48,598 nucleotides of DNA from Pseudomonadales bacterium (GCA_022827425.1 JAJDSZ010000053.1:1-48598); one strand, 5' to 3'; positions 8,206 to 20,016 are shown, counted from the stretch's first letter. Notes: generated from the letters alone by a model not told the origin. Made by a program: numbers and translations.

Positions 8206-8955
8206 TCAGTTCCGGATTTCGCCTCCGCCCATCAGCGCAAGGCCGGTGACGATGAGGGTCTTGGGGGGCAGGTTCAATTCTTCCGCCATGTCCCGGGTCT
8301 TGTTGCTGTAGCCGCCCATGATACACAGGGAGCCGCTTTTTTCGACTCTCCAGTTGGCGGGAACGGTAATTTCGACGCCGCCCATGATGCAGTAGACATG
8401 GAGCCGCATGCTGTCGCCCGCCATGTCGGCTTCGCTGAAATCCAGCTCATAGCCGCCCCAGATCGCCATGACTTCGCCGCCCTGGAGTTGCCGGGAGTGA
8501 AAGTTCAGCTCGCCGCCGCCCATGAAGGCGAACAGCTTGATCTCGTCCTGTTCCGGGTCGAGGTCTTCATTGCTGGTATTGAGGCTGCGGGGTAGGAGAT
8601 TGCGGGGATTGACGAGGAAGAAGGCGACGGTCAGCAGAATCACGGGAACGACCATGTCGCCGAAGGAAAGTCCGAACAGCCCGATCTGGGAAACGATCAG
8701 CACCGCGCCGAACAGGATCACCAGCCAGGCCATCAGCGGCGCCCGGCCCTTTTCCGCCCGCGAAATCCAGAATACGCCGGCAAGCACCAGCAGGTAGGGG
8801 ATCGAATTGAAAATGAGCCGGAAGACCGCGCCGATCAGGTCGCGCAGGCCCAGGAAACTGAACAGGCCGGCATTGGAAAGGATCAGCAGTCCGGCAATTG
8901 CCACGAGCACATAGGCGGCGGTTTTTCTGCCCCGGGAAGATTCCGGTTCGGTCAT
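8206..8955 (-). CDS. LiaF-like membrane protein
   Basis: 249 residues. The first half has four hydrophobic segments (about 14-35, 44-64, 74-90 and 95-115), as in the LiaF/YvqF membrane domain. The second half is a beta-rich repeat of the form FMGGGELNF, IWGGYELDF, IMGGVEITVP, IMGGYSNK and LMGGGEIRN, the pattern of the cell-wall-active antibiotic response C-terminal domain. In Firmicutes LiaF modulates a kinase/regulator pair that reports envelope stress. Here it precedes a LytS-type kinase and LytTR regulator in one operon, which suggests an analogous three-part circuit. The ATG at 8955 is preferred over 8988. A 7-bp inverted repeat (GCTTGCC, 8960-8966, with GGCAAGC, 8984-8990) lies just upstream in the leader. 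Confidence 0.85.
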   Translation of the reverse strand: MTEPESSRGRKTAAYVLVAIAGLLILSNAGLFSFLGLRDLIGAVFRLIFNSIPYLLVLAGVFWISRAEKGRAPLMAWLVILFGAVLIVSQIGLFGLSFGDMVVPVILLTVAFFLVNPRNLLPRSLNTSNEDLDPEQDEIKLFAFMGGGELNFHSRQLQGGEVMAIWGGYELDFSEADMAGDSMRLHVYCIMGGVEITVPANWRVEKSGSLCIMGGYSNKTRDMAEELNLPPKTLIVTGLALMGGGEIRN

Positions 8956-9286
8956 CGGCGCTTGCCTTTCGTTCGAGCCCGAGGGCAAGCCTATCCCCCG
9001 CCCGGGGCCGTACCGCGAGTGAATCGGTGAATGACCCCGAATTCTCGGTGAATCGCGTAACGGGCCTGTACGGCCGCCCGCATGTTATTGACCGAGCAGA
9101 CGGCGCAATTCAGGGAAAAGCGTAGCTGGCCCCGCAGCCGCGACTGTAGAATCCGCCTCGACCGTAAAACCCGGCGACGCGAATCCGGCATCATCGCCAG
9201 CCTGCACTGCCTGACGCTGATGAACGGTCGCTCGACCCGGTAACTTTTGAGCAAAAGAGGACGTTGGAGAAATGGAGGACGCAATC
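8956..9286. other. Intergenic region without a recognised gene
   Basis: About 330 nt between the divergent LiaF-like gene and a small plus-strand ORF. It must hold promoters for both sides. I see the GCTTGCC/GGCAAGC inverted repeat at 8960-8990 and a TAGAAT at 9147-9152, but no convincing -35/-10 pair. No coding potential stands out. Confidence 0.4.
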
Positions 9287-9439
9287 ATGCAGTATCGATA
9301 TCATCACTTCTACCTGCCCATAGCGCGCTATGTGAACCGGCTTTCGCCCGCCGCGAAAATCGCCGTAGTCATCGCGCAACTCGTCCTGTTCGGCACCTTG
9401 CTCGCGTTTGAACTGACCAATATGCCGGGAGTGCTGTAA
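9287..9439 (+). CDS. Small membrane protein, 50 aa
   Basis: ATG at 9287, stop TAA at 9437-9439. It has a strong ribosome site, GGAGG, ending 8 nt before the start. The protein starts MQYRYHHFYLPIARYVNRLS, then has one hydrophobic helix (about 24-42: IAVVIAQLVLFGTLLAF) and a short tail. The basic N-terminus suggests the N-in orientation. I do not recognise a family. The good ribosome site, codon usage like the neighbours and a single clean transmembrane span make it a plausible real gene, but it has no clear promoter and stands alone. An upstream ATG at 9272 in the same frame has a weaker site. Confidence 0.5.
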   Translation: MQYRYHHFYLPIARYVNRLSPAAKIAVVIAQLVLFGTLLAFELTNMPGVL

Positions 9440-9675
9440 GGCGCAGGCCGAACAACGCTGCCGGGAAACTCTGACGCACGGGAGTAACATTCCCGTGGCA
9501 GCATCTGCCGTCAACCGATCAGCGAGCGGAGTTGCGCCCTGCGAATCCCGAGTTCTGGCCGCCGTGTCTCGCGGCGGCATTTTCTTGCCCATTCAACCCG
9601 CCTGTACGCGGCTCTGGCCCTTGGCGCCCTGCCGGAGCTGAAACCCGATTTCGACGATCCGGCGTCACCCATCGT

Positions 9676-9792
9676 CGGTACGGAGCTATGCTCCGTGACT
9701 GGAGCAAGCCATTGAATTCGCCAGCAAAACAAAACCACGCTTTTGTTTTGCGATAATGAAAAACTCCAGGGAGGGAGTTTTTCAGAGAATAC
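9676..9792. repeat. Multi-hairpin dispersed repeat, copy A (left-truncated)
   Basis: Shares CGGTACGGAGCTATGCTCCG, then the GCCATTGAATTCG arm, a GCAAAACAAAA / TTTTGTTTTGC hairpin (6-nt loop), a GAAAAACTCC / GGAGTTTTTC hairpin and the end TTCAGAGAATAC with copies at 20148 and 46008. It lacks the left third of copy B. Its right end abuts the uvrB stop codon (minus strand TAG, flank CTAA). The last hairpin with its U-run could terminate uvrB transcription. Confidence 0.85.
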
Positions 9793-11799
9793 CTAATGAA
9801 ACAGGCGCTGTTTCAATTCGGCGATGCGGTCGCGGGTTTGGGCGGCCTGTTCGAAGGCGAGGCCTTTGGCCTGCTGGTACATTTCCTTTTCCAGCCGGGC
9901 GATTTCCATTTTTAGCTGTTCAGGGCTGTCGGTGTCGGGCAACTGGTATTTCGCGGCCCGTTCCGCCACCCGGCGCTGCCGATGGCCGGCGGCGCCGGAG
10001 TAGGCGCCATCCATTACATCCACCACGGATTTGCTGATGCCGGCGGGGGTTATGCCGTGGGTTTGATTGAACTCGAGCTGGCGATCGCGGCGCCGGCTTG
10101 ATTCGTCCATGGCGCGTTGCATGGAGCCGGTAACGGAGTCGGCGTAGAGTATGGCCTTGCCGTTGATATTGCGGGCGGCGCGGCCAATGGTCTGGATCAG
10201 GGAGCGGTCGGAGCGCAGAAAACCTTCCTTGTCGGCGTCGAGCACCGCCACGAGGGAGACTTCGGGAATATCGAGGCCTTCCCGCAGCAGATTGATGCCC
10301 ACGAGCACGTCGAAACTGCCGAGGCGCAGGTCGCGGAGGATTTCCGAACGCTCCACGGTATCGATATCGGAATGCAGGTAGCGCACGCGCACATCGTGTT
10401 CGGCGAGATAGTCGGTGAGGTCCTCGGCCATGCGCTTGGTAAGCACGGTGACGAGCACCCGCTCTTCCCGGGCGGTCACGAGGTGGATTTCCGACAACAG
10501 ATCGTCCACCTGGATCGAAGCGGGCCGCACTTCGAGTTCTGGATCCACAAGGCCAGTGGGTCTGACCACCTGCCGTACGAGCTGGCCCTGCCTGCGCTCT
10601 TCGTAAGGGCCCGGAGTGGCGGAAACGAAGATGATCTGGGGTGTGAGCGACTCCCATTCCTCGAAACGCAGGGGGCGGTTGTCCAGCGCCGAAGGCAGCC
10701 GGAAACCGTACTCCACCAGGGTTTCCTTGCGCGAGCGGTCGCCCCGGAACATGGCGCCGAGCTGGGGAATCGAGACGTGGGATTCATCCGCGACCACCAG
10801 GGCGTTGGCGGGGAGATAGTCGTACAGCGTTGGCGGCGGCTGTCCCGCTTCGCGCCCCGACAGAAACCGCGAATAATTTTCGATCCCGGAGCAATAACCC
10901 ACTTCCTGAATCATTTCCATGTCGTAGCGGGTGCGCTGTTCGAGCCGCTGGGCTTCCACGAGGCGATTTTCCCCGCGCAGGAAGTTGAGCCGCTCGGCGA
11001 GTTCCCCGCGGATCCGGTCGATGGCGTTCATCAGGGTTTCCCTGGGGGTCACATAATGCGATTTGGGGAATACCGTCAGCCGCGGCACTTCCCGTATGAC
11101 GCGCCCGGTGAGGGGGTCAAAATGCGATAGCCGCTCGATTTCATCGTCGTACAATTCAATCCGGATCGCATCGCGCTCGGACTCCGCGGGATAAATATCG
11201 ATCACGTCGCCCCGCACGCGGTAGGTCGCCCGGCGCAGTTCCATGTCGTTGCGGGTGTACTGCAATTCCGCGAGCCGCCGCAGCAGATTGCGCTGGTTGA
11301 TCGTACCGCCCCGGTTCAGGTGTACCACCATCTGCAACCATGAATTGGGGTCGCCGAGGCCGTAAATCGCCGAAACCGTCGCCACCACGATGACATCGGG
11401 CCGCTCAAGCAGGGCTTTGGTGGCGGAAAGCCGCATCTGCTCGATATGGTCATTGATGGAGGAGTCCTTCTCGATATACAGGTCCGAAGAAGGCACGTAG
11501 GCTTCGGGCTGGTAGTAATCGTAGTAGGAAACAAAGTATTCCACGGCGTTGCCGGGGAAGAATTCGCGAAACTCGCCATACAGCTGGGCGGCCAGGGTCT
11601 TGTTCGGCGCCATTACCAGGGTGGGCCGCTGCACCTGCTCGATCACATTGGCGATGGTGAAGGTCTTGCCCGAGCCGGTCACCCCGAGCAGGGTCTGGGC
11701 GTGCAGGCCATCCCGCAGCCCGTCCACCAGATAGCCGATCGCCTCCGGCTGGTCCCCCGCCGGAGCAAACCCCGCCTCAAGCCTGAATTGCCGCTTCAT
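9793..11799 (-). CDS. uvrB: Excinuclease ABC subunit B
   Basis: 668 residues, the normal UvrB length. UvrB is the damage-verifying helicase-like subunit of nucleotide excision repair, loaded by UvrA and then bound by UvrC. Walker A is GVTGSGKT (39-46), and the DNA-clamping beta-hairpin region begins [12 protein letters not shown] at about 92. Helicase motifs include ADESH (DEAD-like) and IGRAARN. The C-terminal UVR motif ([24 protein letters not shown]), which binds UvrC, is intact. The ATG at 11799 follows AAGGGAAG; the frame continues to 11844 without support. Its transcript would run into repeat copy A. In Pseudomonas uvrB lies elsewhere relative to thrS, so this junction reflects rearrangement. 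Confidence 0.98.
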   Translation of the reverse strand: MKRQFRLEAGFAPAGDQPEAIGYLVDGLRDGLHAQTLLGVTGSGKTFTIANVIEQVQRPTLVMAPNKTLAAQLYGEFREFFPGNAVEYFVSYYDYYQPEAYVPSSDLYIEKDSSINDHIEQMRLSATKALLERPDVIVVATVSAIYGLGDPNSWLQMVVHLNRGGTINQRNLLRRLAELQYTRNDMELRRATYRVRGDVIDIYPAESERDAIRIELYDDEIERLSHFDPLTGRVIREVPRLTVFPKSHYVTPRETLMNAIDRIRGELAERLNFLRGENRLVEAQRLEQRTRYDMEMIQEVGYCSGIENYSRFLSGREAGQPPPTLYDYLPANALVVADESHVSIPQLGAMFRGDRSRKETLVEYGFRLPSALDNRPLRFEEWESLTPQIIFVSATPGPYEERRQGQLVRQVVRPTGLVDPELEVRPASIQVDDLLSEIHLVTAREERVLVTVLTKRMAEDLTDYLAEHDVRVRYLHSDIDTVERSEILRDLRLGSFDVLVGINLLREGLDIPEVSLVAVLDADKEGFLRSDRSLIQTIGRAARNINGKAILYADSVTGSMQRAMDESSRRRDRQLEFNQTHGITPAGISKSVVDVMDGAYSGAAGHRQRRVAERAAKYQLPDTDSPEQLKMEIARLEKEMYQQAKGLAFEQAAQTRDRIAELKQRLFH

Positions 11800-11872
11800 T
11801 GCTTCCCTTGCCCGATCTTCATGCGCGGCATATGGTAACAACAAACCCGGGCCCTAATCGAAGACGGGACTG

Positions 11873-11901
11873 TTCCACTAACCTTGGGGAATTCGTATAA
11901 T
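11873..11901 (+). promoter_or_regulatory. Promoter of tRNA-Val
   Basis: A perfect TATAAT (11896-11901) with TTCCAC (11873-11878, 3 of 6) 17 nt upstream. The sequence after the -10 box is GC-rich (CGCCGCTCG), as in stable-RNA promoters under stringent control. The start would be near 11908, about 40 nt before the tRNA; readthrough could also feed thrS. Confidence 0.65.
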
Positions 11902-11948
11902 CGCCGCTCGTCGCGGTCCGGTAGCGGAATGGCGGCTTGCGGGTATGC

Positions 11949-12025
<77 letters not shown>

Positions 12026-12097
12026 TCCCATTTATCCCGGAATCCAGACGCTGGCGTCGCCATTGACGCTGGATGTTACCCATAAACAGGAAAGCCG

Positions 12098-14044
12098 ATG
12101 TTGACGGTTACCTTGCCGGACGGCAGCAACAGAGAGTACCCGCAGCCGGTCTCGGTGGCCGAGATCGCCGAGTCCATCGGCCCCGGCCTGGCGAAGGCCG
12201 CGCTCGCCGGGCGCGTGGACGACAAGCTGGTGGATACCTCCCATGTGCTGGACGGGAACGCCCGAGTGGCGATCGTCACCGACCGCGACAGCGACGGCCT
12301 CGAAGTGCTGCGCCATTCCTGCGCCCATCTCATGGCCCAGGCCGTGCAGCGGCTGTTCCCCAAGGCCCAGGTAACCATTGGCCCCGTGATCGACGACGGT
12401 TTCTATTACGATTTCGCCTACAGTCGGCCATTCACTCCCGAAGATCTCGCCGCCATCGAGCAGACCATGACCGAAATCGTCAAGGAAGACCTTGGCGTTG
12501 AGCGCAAGTTGCTGGAGCGCGACGAAGCCGTGGCATTGTTCCGCGGTATGGGCGAGCACTACAAGGTGGAGATTATCGAGTCGATTCCCTCGGATGAGCC
12601 GCTGTCTTTCTACCAGCAGGGCGAATTCATCGATCTTTGCCGCGGGCCGCATGTGCCGAGCACCGGCAAATTCAAGGCTTTCAAACTGACTTCGGTGGCC
12701 GGCGCCTACTGGCGCGGCGATTCCAGCCGGGAAATGCTGCAGCGCATCTATGGCACCGCATGGCCCAACGCGAAGGAATTGCGGCTGCATCTGCAACGCA
12801 TCGAAGAAGCCGAAAAACGCGACCATCGCAAGCTCGGCAGGCAACTCGACCTGTTCCACTTTCAGGAGGAAGCGCCGGGCATGGTGTTCTGGCATCCGAA
12901 AGGCTGGACGATTTACCAGGTCATCAGGTCCTACATGAAAAAAGTGCAGGACGAGCACGGCTATCTCGAGATCAATACGCCGCAACTCATTGATTTTTCA
13001 TTGTGGGAGAAATCCGGCCATGCCGCCAAGTTCTCGGAAGAGATGTTTACCGTGGAATCGGACAATCGCCACTATGCGCTCAAGCCGATGAACTGTCCCG
13101 GCAAGGTCCAGGTATTCAAGCAGGGGGTGAAAAGCTATCGCGACCTGCCGATGCGGCTCGCCGAATTCGGCTCCTGCCACCGCTACGAGCCTTCGGGCAG
13201 CATGCATGGGCTGATGCGCGTGCGCAATTTCGTCCAGGACGACGGTCATATCTTCTGTACCCAGGAACAGATTCAGTCGGAAGTGGCGGAATTCATGGAA
13301 TTGCTGTTCAGGGTCTACCGGGATTTCGGCTTCGACGATGTGTTGCTGCGGCTGTCCACGCGGCCGGAAAAACGCGTCGGCTCCGATGAATTATGGGACC
13401 GGGCGGAAGACGCCCTGCGCCAGGCGCTCGACGCCACGGGCCGCGAATGGGAACTCGTGCCGGGCGAGGGTGCGTTCTATGGTCCCAAGATCGAGTATTC
13501 GCTGCGCGATTGCATGGGCCGGTTGCAGCAATGCGGCACCATGCAAGTGGACTTTTTCATGGCGGAACGCCTGGGCGCGCATTACGTGGATGAAGACAAC
13601 AGCCGCAAGCATCCCGTCATGCTGCATCGTGCGGCGCTTGGCTCTTTCGAGCGTTTTATCGGTGTGCTGATCGAGCATTACGGCGGCGCCATGCCGACCT
13701 GGCTGGCGCCGGAGCAGGCCGTTGTCATGAACATTACCGACAAACAGGCGGAATATTGCCGAAAAGTCGAAGAATCCTTGAAAAGCAAGGGTTTCAGGGT
13801 TGCATCGGACTTGAGAAACGAAAAGATCGGCTTTAAAATCCGCGAGCACACGATGCAGAAGACCCCTTGGCTGCTGGTCGTCGGCGACCGGGAAGCGGAT
13901 TCAGGCTCGGTATCGGTGCGGAAACGGGGAGGTGAAGATCTGGGTGCGATGACGGTTGAAGCATTTTGCGGCCATCTGGGCGAGGAAGTCGCACAGTTCG
14001 GCCGCTCCGGCTCCGATGGCGCTCTCCGGCAGGCAGCTACATGA
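12098..14044 (+). CDS. thrS: Threonyl-tRNA synthetase
   Basis: 648 residues, full length. It charges tRNA-Thr. Domains in order: N-terminal TGS domain (1-60), editing domain with the H73-x3-H77 pair in [12 protein letters not shown], class II catalytic core and C-terminal anticodon-binding domain (from about 545). Zinc ligands match the E. coli set: Cys in MNCPG, His in DDGHIFCT and His in [10 protein letters not shown]. Motif 2 is [11 protein letters not shown]. The ATG at 12098 follows AGGAAAG by a good distance. No T-box or tRNA-like operator is evident in the 70-nt gap after tRNA-Val. It starts the operon-like run thrS-infC-rpmI-rplT-pheS, with infC 18 nt after its stop. Confidence 0.99.
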   Translation: MLTVTLPDGSNREYPQPVSVAEIAESIGPGLAKAALAGRVDDKLVDTSHVLDGNARVAIVTDRDSDGLEVLRHSCAHLMAQAVQRLFPKAQVTIGPVIDDGFYYDFAYSRPFTPEDLAAIEQTMTEIVKEDLGVERKLLERDEAVALFRGMGEHYKVEIIESIPSDEPLSFYQQGEFIDLCRGPHVPSTGKFKAFKLTSVAGAYWRGDSSREMLQRIYGTAWPNAKELRLHLQRIEEAEKRDHRKLGRQLDLFHFQEEAPGMVFWHPKGWTIYQVIRSYMKKVQDEHGYLEINTPQLIDFSLWEKSGHAAKFSEEMFTVESDNRHYALKPMNCPGKVQVFKQGVKSYRDLPMRLAEFGSCHRYEPSGSMHGLMRVRNFVQDDGHIFCTQEQIQSEVAEFMELLFRVYRDFGFDDVLLRLSTRPEKRVGSDELWDRAEDALRQALDATGREWELVPGEGAFYGPKIEYSLRDCMGRLQQCGTMQVDFFMAERLGAHYVDEDNSRKHPVMLHRAALGSFERFIGVLIEHYGGAMPTWLAPEQAVVMNITDKQAEYCRKVEESLKSKGFRVASDLRNEKIGFKIREHTMQKTPWLLVVGDREADSGSVSVRKRGGEDLGAMTVEAFCGHLGEEVAQFGRSGSDGALRQAAT

Positions 14045-14062
14045 GGTTGAAGCGCTGAAGAT

Positions 14063-14599
14063 ATGAGGAGCGATGCCAAAAAGGCGATCATTAACGATCA
14101 AATCGATGCGCCGCAGGTGCGGCTGATCGGGGCAGACGGAAATCAGGTCGGAATAGTTTCCATCGAAGAGGCGCGCAACGCCGCCTCCGATGCCAAGCTC
14201 GACCTGGTATTGCTGGTCCCCGATGCGAAGCCGCCGGTGTGCAAGATTCTGGATTACGGCAAGCACGTTTTTGACCTGAAGAAGCAGCGCGCCGCCAATC
14301 GAAAGAAACAGCGGCGGGTGCATATCAAGGAGGTCAAGTTCAGGCCGGGCACCGAAGAGGGCGATTACCGGATCAAGCTGCGCAACCTGATCCGTTTTCT
14401 CACCGATGGCGACAAGACCAAGGTTTCCCTGCGCTTTCGCGGCCGGGAAATGGCGCATCAGCATATCGGCCAGGAACTGGTGGAGCGAATTCGCCAGGAC
14501 CTGGAAGAGTACGGCACCGTGGAACAGGAGCCCAAGATGGAAGGTCGCCAGATCGTCATGGTGCTCGCCCCCATCAAGGGGCGCGGTCGGCCGCAGTAG
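14063..14599 (+). CDS. infC: Translation initiation factor IF-3
   Basis: 178 residues. IF-3 binds the 30S subunit, blocks 50S joining and checks the start codon. The N-domain starts [24 protein letters not shown], the linker is lysine/arginine rich ([13 protein letters not shown]), and the C-domain has [18 protein letters not shown] and [16 protein letters not shown]. In E. coli and many relatives infC begins with the rare codon AUU, which makes IF-3 repress itself. Here the frame opens with an ordinary ATG at 14063 that encodes the conserved MRxD start; ATT at 14090 lies inside the conserved part. The rare-codon feedback therefore seems absent. GAAG lies only 2 nt before the ATG. Confidence 0.97.
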   Translation: MRSDAKKAIINDQIDAPQVRLIGADGNQVGIVSIEEARNAASDAKLDLVLLVPDAKPPVCKILDYGKHVFDLKKQRAANRKKQRRVHIKEVKFRPGTEEGDYRIKLRNLIRFLTDGDKTKVSLRFRGREMAHQHIGQELVERIRQDLEEYGTVEQEPKMEGRQIVMVLAPIKGRGRPQ

Positions 14600-14648
14600 C
14601 ATCCTGGTCAAACAGCAGTCTTGAAGACGGAAACACAAAGGCGGAAAA

Positions 14649-14849
14649 GTGAACAGCGGAAAAGCGAAAACGCGGCGTAGCGCCGCCAAGAGATTCAAGG
14701 CCACGGCCGGGGGCTACAAGCGCAAGTCCGCCAACCGGAGCCATATCCTTACCAAGATGACCACCAAGCGCAAACGCCACCTGCGCGGCGTATCCGGGGT
14801 GGACGCCGCCGATGTCAAGGCGGTCAAGCGCATGCTTGCCGACAAATAG
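14649..14849 (+). CDS. rpmI: Ribosomal protein bL35
   Basis: 66 residues with a GTG start and the ribosome site AAAGGCGG 4 nt before it. The sequence is the usual basic L35: [20 protein letters not shown], then [16 protein letters not shown] and VKRMLADK at the end. It is a component of the large subunit. It lies between infC and rplT as in most bacteria; in E. coli this pair is under translational control by L20, which may also apply here. Confidence 0.98.
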   Translation: MNSGKAKTRRSAAKRFKATAGGYKRKSANRSHILTKMTTKRKRHLRGVSGVDAADVKAVKRMLADK

Positions 14850-14873
14850 TCCGCAGCTTCCAGGAGAAAGAAA

Positions 14874-16272
<1,399 letters not shown>

Positions 16273-16273
<1 letters not shown>

Positions 16274-16434
16274 GAGCCTGCGCCATGGCAATTCACGGCT
16301 GCAAATCCGCTTTCATCCGCGCCCTCTACCGCTCGATTTCGTTGAATATCCGACAATACTCGCCTCAACCGATCAGCCAGGGGCGCGACGATAGCGAATT
16401 TTCGCTTTCGCGAATTCCCGCGGCGCAGGCTCCC
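16273..16434. repeat. Inverted-repeat element between pheS and pheT
   Basis: GGAGCCTGCGCC then GGCAATTCACG at the left (16273-16297) is mirrored by CGAATTCCCGCGG and GGCGCAGGCTCC at the right (16411-16433). The arms match over about 25 nt with few differences, enclosing some 110 nt that include AGCGAATTTTCGCT. Single arms recur at 19506 and 32286. It looks like a small MITE-like insertion in the pheS-pheT operon. No open frame was recognised inside. Confidence 0.7.
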
Positions 16435-16448
16435 ATGATGGCGCCGCG

Positions 16449-18842
16449 ATGAAGTTCAGCGAATCCTGGCTCAGGGAATGGGTGAATCCGAACATGGGCA
16501 CCGCCGAATTGATGGAGCGTCTGACCATGGCGGGTCTTGAAGCCGGCGGCAGCGCGCCGGTCGCCAGCAAGTTCTCCGGCGTGGTAGTGGGTGAAATTCT
16601 TGCGGTGGAAGCGCATCCCGATGCGGGCAAGCTCCGGCTTTGCCGCGTGGCCGACGGCGCGGGAATCCACGCGGTGGTTTGCGGCGCCGCCAATGCCGTA
16701 GCGGGCATGAAGACACCCTATGCCAGGCCCGGCGCCCGCCTGGGCGATTCCGGCGATTCGGCTTGCGGTGAAAGGGAAATCTCTGTGGCGGCAATCCGCG
16801 GCGTCCAATCAGCCGGCATGCTCTGTTCCGCCGCGGAGCTTGGCATGGGAGAAGACGCCGAAGGCCTGCTCGTCTTGCCGGAAGATGCTCCCCCCGGCGC
16901 GGACGTCCGCGACCTGCTCGCCCTGGATGACCACAGCATCGAACTTGACCTGACGCCCAATCGCGGCGACTGCCTTGGCATGATCGGGATAGCCCGGGAT
17001 GTGGGCGCCATGCTGGACCTTCCGGTCGCTGAAATGGAAATCGCCGAGGTCGAATCCCGGATTGAAGATGAGTTTCCAATACGCATCAGCGCCGGCAGGC
17101 AATGCCCGCGTTATCTTGGCCGGGTGATTCGCAAAATCAGGCTCGATGCGGAAACGCCGCTATGGATGCGGGAAAAACTGCGCCGGGGCGGCCTGCGTTG
17201 CATCGATCCGGTGGTGGATGTTACCAATTTCGTATTGCTCGAACTCGGCCAGCCGCTGCACGCCTTCGACCTTGCCAGGCTGCAAGGCCACATCGATGTG
17301 CGGCTCTCCCGTCCCGGAGAGGAAATGACGCTTCTGGACGGCAAGGTAATCGAATTCGCCCAGGACACCCTGGTCATTGCCGATGCGGCCGGCGCCGTGG
17401 CCATGGCGGGCGTCATGGGCGGCAAAAAAACCGCGGTGAGCGAGCAGACCGCGGATGTGTTTCTGGAATGCGCCGCATTTTCTCCCGAAGCTATCGCGGG
17501 CCGCGCCCGGGCGGCGGGCATGCGGACCGATGCCTCCCAGCGCTATGAGCGCGGGGTGGATTACAAGCTGCAGCGGCGCGCCATGGAGCGGGCAACCGGC
17601 TTGCTGCTTGAGATCGCCGGCGGCAAGGCGGGCCCGACCAGCGAAGCCCTGGGCGAGATTCCCGCAACCCGCAGGATAAACCTGGATCATGCCGCGCTGC
17701 GCCGGATGCTCGGGGTGGAAGTGCCTCCCGCCGAAGTCGGGCAAATCCTCACCCGGCTCGGATTTGTCGTATGCGGGGAAAACTCCGGGACGCTGACCGT
17801 GGAGGCGCCTTCCTTCCGCTACGATGTGGCCATTGCAGCCGACCTGATCGAAGAAGTCGCCCGCATCCACGGCTACGACAAACTGCCTCTGGGCATGGGC
17901 CTCAACCGTCAGCGAATGGGCCAGGCGCCGGAGCGGCAAATCGAAACCGGAAGATTGCGCCATCAGCTTACTGCCCTTGGCTACCAGGAAGTGATCACCT
18001 ACAGCTTTATCGACCCGGGGCTTGCGGCAAGTTTCAGCGCCGGCGATGCCGCAGCCGTTCGCCTGCAAAATCCGATATCCAGCGAACTTTCGGTCATGCG
18101 GGGGAGCCTCATGCCGGGCCTGGTGCAGACCCTGCGCTACAACGTGAACCGGCAACAGGAAAACCTGCGGCTGTTCGAGACCGGCCTGGTGTTCGCAAGG
18201 GAAGGAGATGGATTTCGCCAGCAGGCGATGCTCGGGGGCCTGATCGCCGGAGCGCGCTCGCCGAAGAACTGGAGCGACAGCGGCGCGAACGCGGATTTCT
18301 ACGATGCCAGAGGCGACCTGGAAAGCCTGTTCGATATCGGCGGCAGAGGCGCGGAGCTGCGCTTCGTCGCCGCCGAATGCGCCGGCCTGCATCCCGGTCA
18401 ATGCGCGGCGATGATGTTGGCCGGCGAGACCGTGGGCCATGTGGGCGCCCTGCATCCGGCCCTGCAAAGGAAACTCGAATTGCCGCCGGCTTTTCTGTTC
18501 GAGACCCGTCTTGACACCCTGGGCGCCCGGCAGGCGCCCGTGGCGGGAGAACTCTCGCGCTTTCCCGCCACGAGCCGGGATCTCGCCTTCATCGTCGGGG
18601 AAGAACACCCGGCTGGCGACATCGAACTGCTGGTGCGCGAGGCTGCGGGTCCCCTGCTCACGAGCCTTCGGGTGCTTGATGTCTATCGCGGCGGCGCGGT
18701 GCCGGAAGGCTGCCGGAGCATTGCCCTGGGCTTGACCTGGCAGCATCCTTCGCGCACTCTTGACGATGTCGAGGTTGAGCGCATAATCAACAAGACTATC
18801 AAGGCGCTACGAGAAACATTTCACGCAAGCTTACGCAATTGA
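16449..18842 (+). CDS. pheT: Phenylalanyl-tRNA synthetase beta chain
   Basis: 797 residues, full length. Starts [14 protein letters not shown]. The EMAP-like tRNA-binding domain (about 40-150) has [23 protein letters not shown]1/B5 domains follow ([46 protein letters not shown]); the catalytic-like domain contains [12 protein letters not shown]; and the C-terminal FDX-ACB anticodon-binding domain ends the protein ([13 protein letters not shown]). It forms the heterotetramer with PheS. The ribosome site before the ATG at 16449 is weak, and the gene follows an inverted-repeat insertion, so its expression relative to pheS may have changed. ihfA starts 13 nt downstream. Confidence 0.98.
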   Translation: MKFSESWLREWVNPNMGTAELMERLTMAGLEAGGSAPVASKFSGVVVGEILAVEAHPDAGKLRLCRVADGAGIHAVVCGAANAVAGMKTPYARPGARLGDSGDSACGEREISVAAIRGVQSAGMLCSAAELGMGEDAEGLLVLPEDAPPGADVRDLLALDDHSIELDLTPNRGDCLGMIGIARDVGAMLDLPVAEMEIAEVESRIEDEFPIRISAGRQCPRYLGRVIRKIRLDAETPLWMREKLRRGGLRCIDPVVDVTNFVLLELGQPLHAFDLARLQGHIDVRLSRPGEEMTLLDGKVIEFAQDTLVIADAAGAVAMAGVMGGKKTAVSEQTADVFLECAAFSPEAIAGRARAAGMRTDASQRYERGVDYKLQRRAMERATGLLLEIAGGKAGPTSEALGEIPATRRINLDHAALRRMLGVEVPPAEVGQILTRLGFVVCGENSGTLTVEAPSFRYDVAIAADLIEEVARIHGYDKLPLGMGLNRQRMGQAPERQIETGRLRHQLTALGYQEVITYSFIDPGLAASFSAGDAAAVRLQNPISSELSVMRGSLMPGLVQTLRYNVNRQQENLRLFETGLVFAREGDGFRQQAMLGGLIAGARSPKNWSDSGANADFYDARGDLESLFDIGGRGAELRFVAAECAGLHPGQCAAMMLAGETVGHVGALHPALQRKLELPPAFLFETRLDTLGARQAPVAGELSRFPATSRDLAFIVGEEHPAGDIELLVREAAGPLLTSLRVLDVYRGGAVPEGCRSIALGLTWQHPSRTLDDVEVERIINKTIKALRETFHASLRN

Positions 18843-18855
18843 ACCGGGGATTCCC

Positions 18856-19164
18856 ATGGCTGAAAAAGCGCTGACCAAAGCGGAATTGGCAGAACATCTC
18901 TACGAAGAAATGGGCCTGAACAAGCGTGAGGCCAGGGAAATCGTCGAACAGTTCTTCGAGGAAATCCGTGTCTCGCTGGAAGACAACCAGCCGGTGAAAC
19001 TGTCCGGCTTCGGCAATTTTGAATTGCGCAACAAGAGTCAGCGGCCGGGAAGAAACCCCAAGACCGGCGAGGAAATCCCAATCGAGGCGCGCCGGGTGGT
19101 AACTTTCCGCCCGGGCCAGAAGCTAAAATCCCACGTCGAGGGCTATGACGGCCACAATGAGTAG
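18856..19164 (+). CDS. ihfA: Integration host factor alpha
   Basis: 102 residues. Typical IHF-alpha: [34 protein letters not shown], then [44 protein letters not shown]. The beta-arm proline that kinks DNA is in GRNPKTG. With IhfB (encoded at 30432) it forms the heterodimer that bends DNA at specific sites. Downstream of pheT as in enterobacteria and Pseudomonas. Its 3' end overlaps the start of the MerR-like gene. Confidence 0.97.
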   Translation: MAEKALTKAELAEHLYEEMGLNKREAREIVEQFFEEIRVSLEDNQPVKLSGFGNFELRNKSQRPGRNPKTGEEIPIEARRVVTFRPGQKLKSHVEGYDGHNE

Positions 19165-19489
19165 CGCGTTGCCGCCGATTCCGCCCAAACGCTATTTCGC
19201 CATCGGCGAGGTCAGCGATCTCTGCGCTGTCAAACCACATGTTCTGCGCTACTGGGAGAAGGAGTTTCCCAGCCTGAAACCCGACAAGCGCCGCGGCAAC
19301 CGGCGCTACTACCGCATGCGGGACGTGCTGCTCGTGCGCAACATCCGGTCCATGCTCTACGACCAGGGTTTGACCATCGATGGCGCCCGGCGCAAGCTCG
19401 CCGAAGCGAAGAAGGCGCCGCCGACCGCCAATGTTGGCGAGATCAGCGCCCTCGCCCGGGAACTCGAAGAGGTGATCGGCCTGTTGTGA
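19145..19489 (+). CDS. MerR-family regulator downstream of ihfA
   Basis: 114 residues. [27 protein letters not shown] is a MerR-type winged helix, followed by [34 protein letters not shown]. The C-terminal part is short, with no Cys-rich metal loop and no large ligand domain, so this is a minimal MerR protein whose signal is unknown. The same gene follows ihfA in Pseudomonas and relatives. Two in-frame starts are possible, ATG at 19145 and at 19157, both inside the end of ihfA; the overlap implies coupled translation. Confidence 0.92.
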   Translation: MTATMSSALPPIPPKRYFAIGEVSDLCAVKPHVLRYWEKEFPSLKPDKRRGNRRYYRMRDVLLVRNIRSMLYDQGLTIDGARRKLAEAKKAPPTANVGEISALARELEEVIGLL

Positions 19490-19505
19490 TAGACTCTACA
19501 GCCCT

Positions 19506-19536
19506 GGGAGCCGGCGCCGCGGGAATTCACGGCCAG
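19506..19536 (+). repeat. Single arm of the GGAGCC repeat
   Basis: GGGAGCCGGCGCCGCGGGAA followed by TTCACGGCCAG matches the arms of the inverted-repeat element at 16273-16434 (GGAGCC, GCGCC, AATTCACGG). It lies 22 nt before tRNA-Pro. Here it is alone, without a partner arm nearby. Confidence 0.55.
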
Positions 19537-19557
19537 TTCACCAGCCTTTAGCGAAAT

Positions 19558-19634
19558 CGGGGCGTAGCGCAGTCTGGTAGCGCACTACACTGGGGGTGTA
19601 GTGGTCGTGGGTTCAAATCCCGCCGCCCCGACCA
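19558..19634 (+). tRNA. tRNA-Pro (GGG)
   Basis: 77 nt with encoded CCA. Acceptor CGGGGCG pairs with CGCCCCG; D arm AGCGCAGTCTGGTAGCGC; anticodon stem CTACA/TGTAG with loop CTGGGGG, anticodon GGG; T arm GTTCAAATC. It follows the MerR-like gene, as in Pseudomonas. Confidence 0.95.
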
Positions 19635-19644
19635 GTTTTTCCGA

Positions 19645-20016
19645 TCAGGACCCAAGTTCCACCACCGGCTTGAATCCGCCCCAGACCATTCGCTTGCCGT
19701 CGAACGGGGGCGGGTACTTTTCCGGGTCCCAGCGTTCGTCGCTTGCGGCGTGTTGCCGCATCCGCTTCATGCCGGAGTCGCGGGTTTCCTTGTCGGGCCA
19801 TTCAACCCAGGCGAAGACCACGCTCTCGTCTTCCTTTGCCTGCACGGCCCGGCGGAAGTCGGTGACTTCGCCGTCGGGAACATCGTCATCCCAGCACTCC
19901 AGAATGCGTTTGGCGCCGAAGTCCATGATCAGGCGGTCCACAAAATCCGCATGTTCGATGAATTCCTGCTTTTTGGCTGTGGGCACCGCGAGCACAAAAC
20001 CGTCGATATAGGACAT
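19645..20016 (-). CDS. DUF1428 family protein
   Basis: 123 residues from the ATG at 20016 (GGAG seven nt upstream). The sequence [23 protein letters not shown], then [34 protein letters not shown] and [11 protein letters not shown], is the DUF1428 pattern, a small ferredoxin-like alpha/beta-barrel (ABM-like) fold of unknown function. It converges with tRNA-Pro 10 nt away. The frame extends upstream to 20139 but without support. Confidence 0.9.
   Translation of the reverse strand: MSYIDGFVLAVPTAKKQEFIEHADFVDRLIMDFGAKRILECWDDDVPDGEVTDFRRAVQAKEDESVVFAWVEWPDKETRDSGMKRMRQHAASDERWDPEKYPPPFDGKRMVWGGFKPVVELGS

Noticed and set aside
9440-9675. A possible coding remnant (LYAALALGALPELKPDFDDP in one frame)
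   Set aside because: The stretch has coding-like codon use, but no family is recognised and there is no start or intact frame; GGGAAACTCTGA at about 9463 resembles the left end of the multi-hairpin repeat but the following sequence does not match.
12026-12097. A T-box or tRNA-like operator before thrS
   Set aside because: The 72-nt gap is too short and lacks T-box or specifier-loop features; only a small CCAG/CTGG hairpin is visible.
14063-14092. AUU as the infC start codon
   Set aside because: ATT at 14090 has an AAAAAGG six nt upstream, but the conserved N-terminal residues begin at ATG 14063, so the ATG is preferred.
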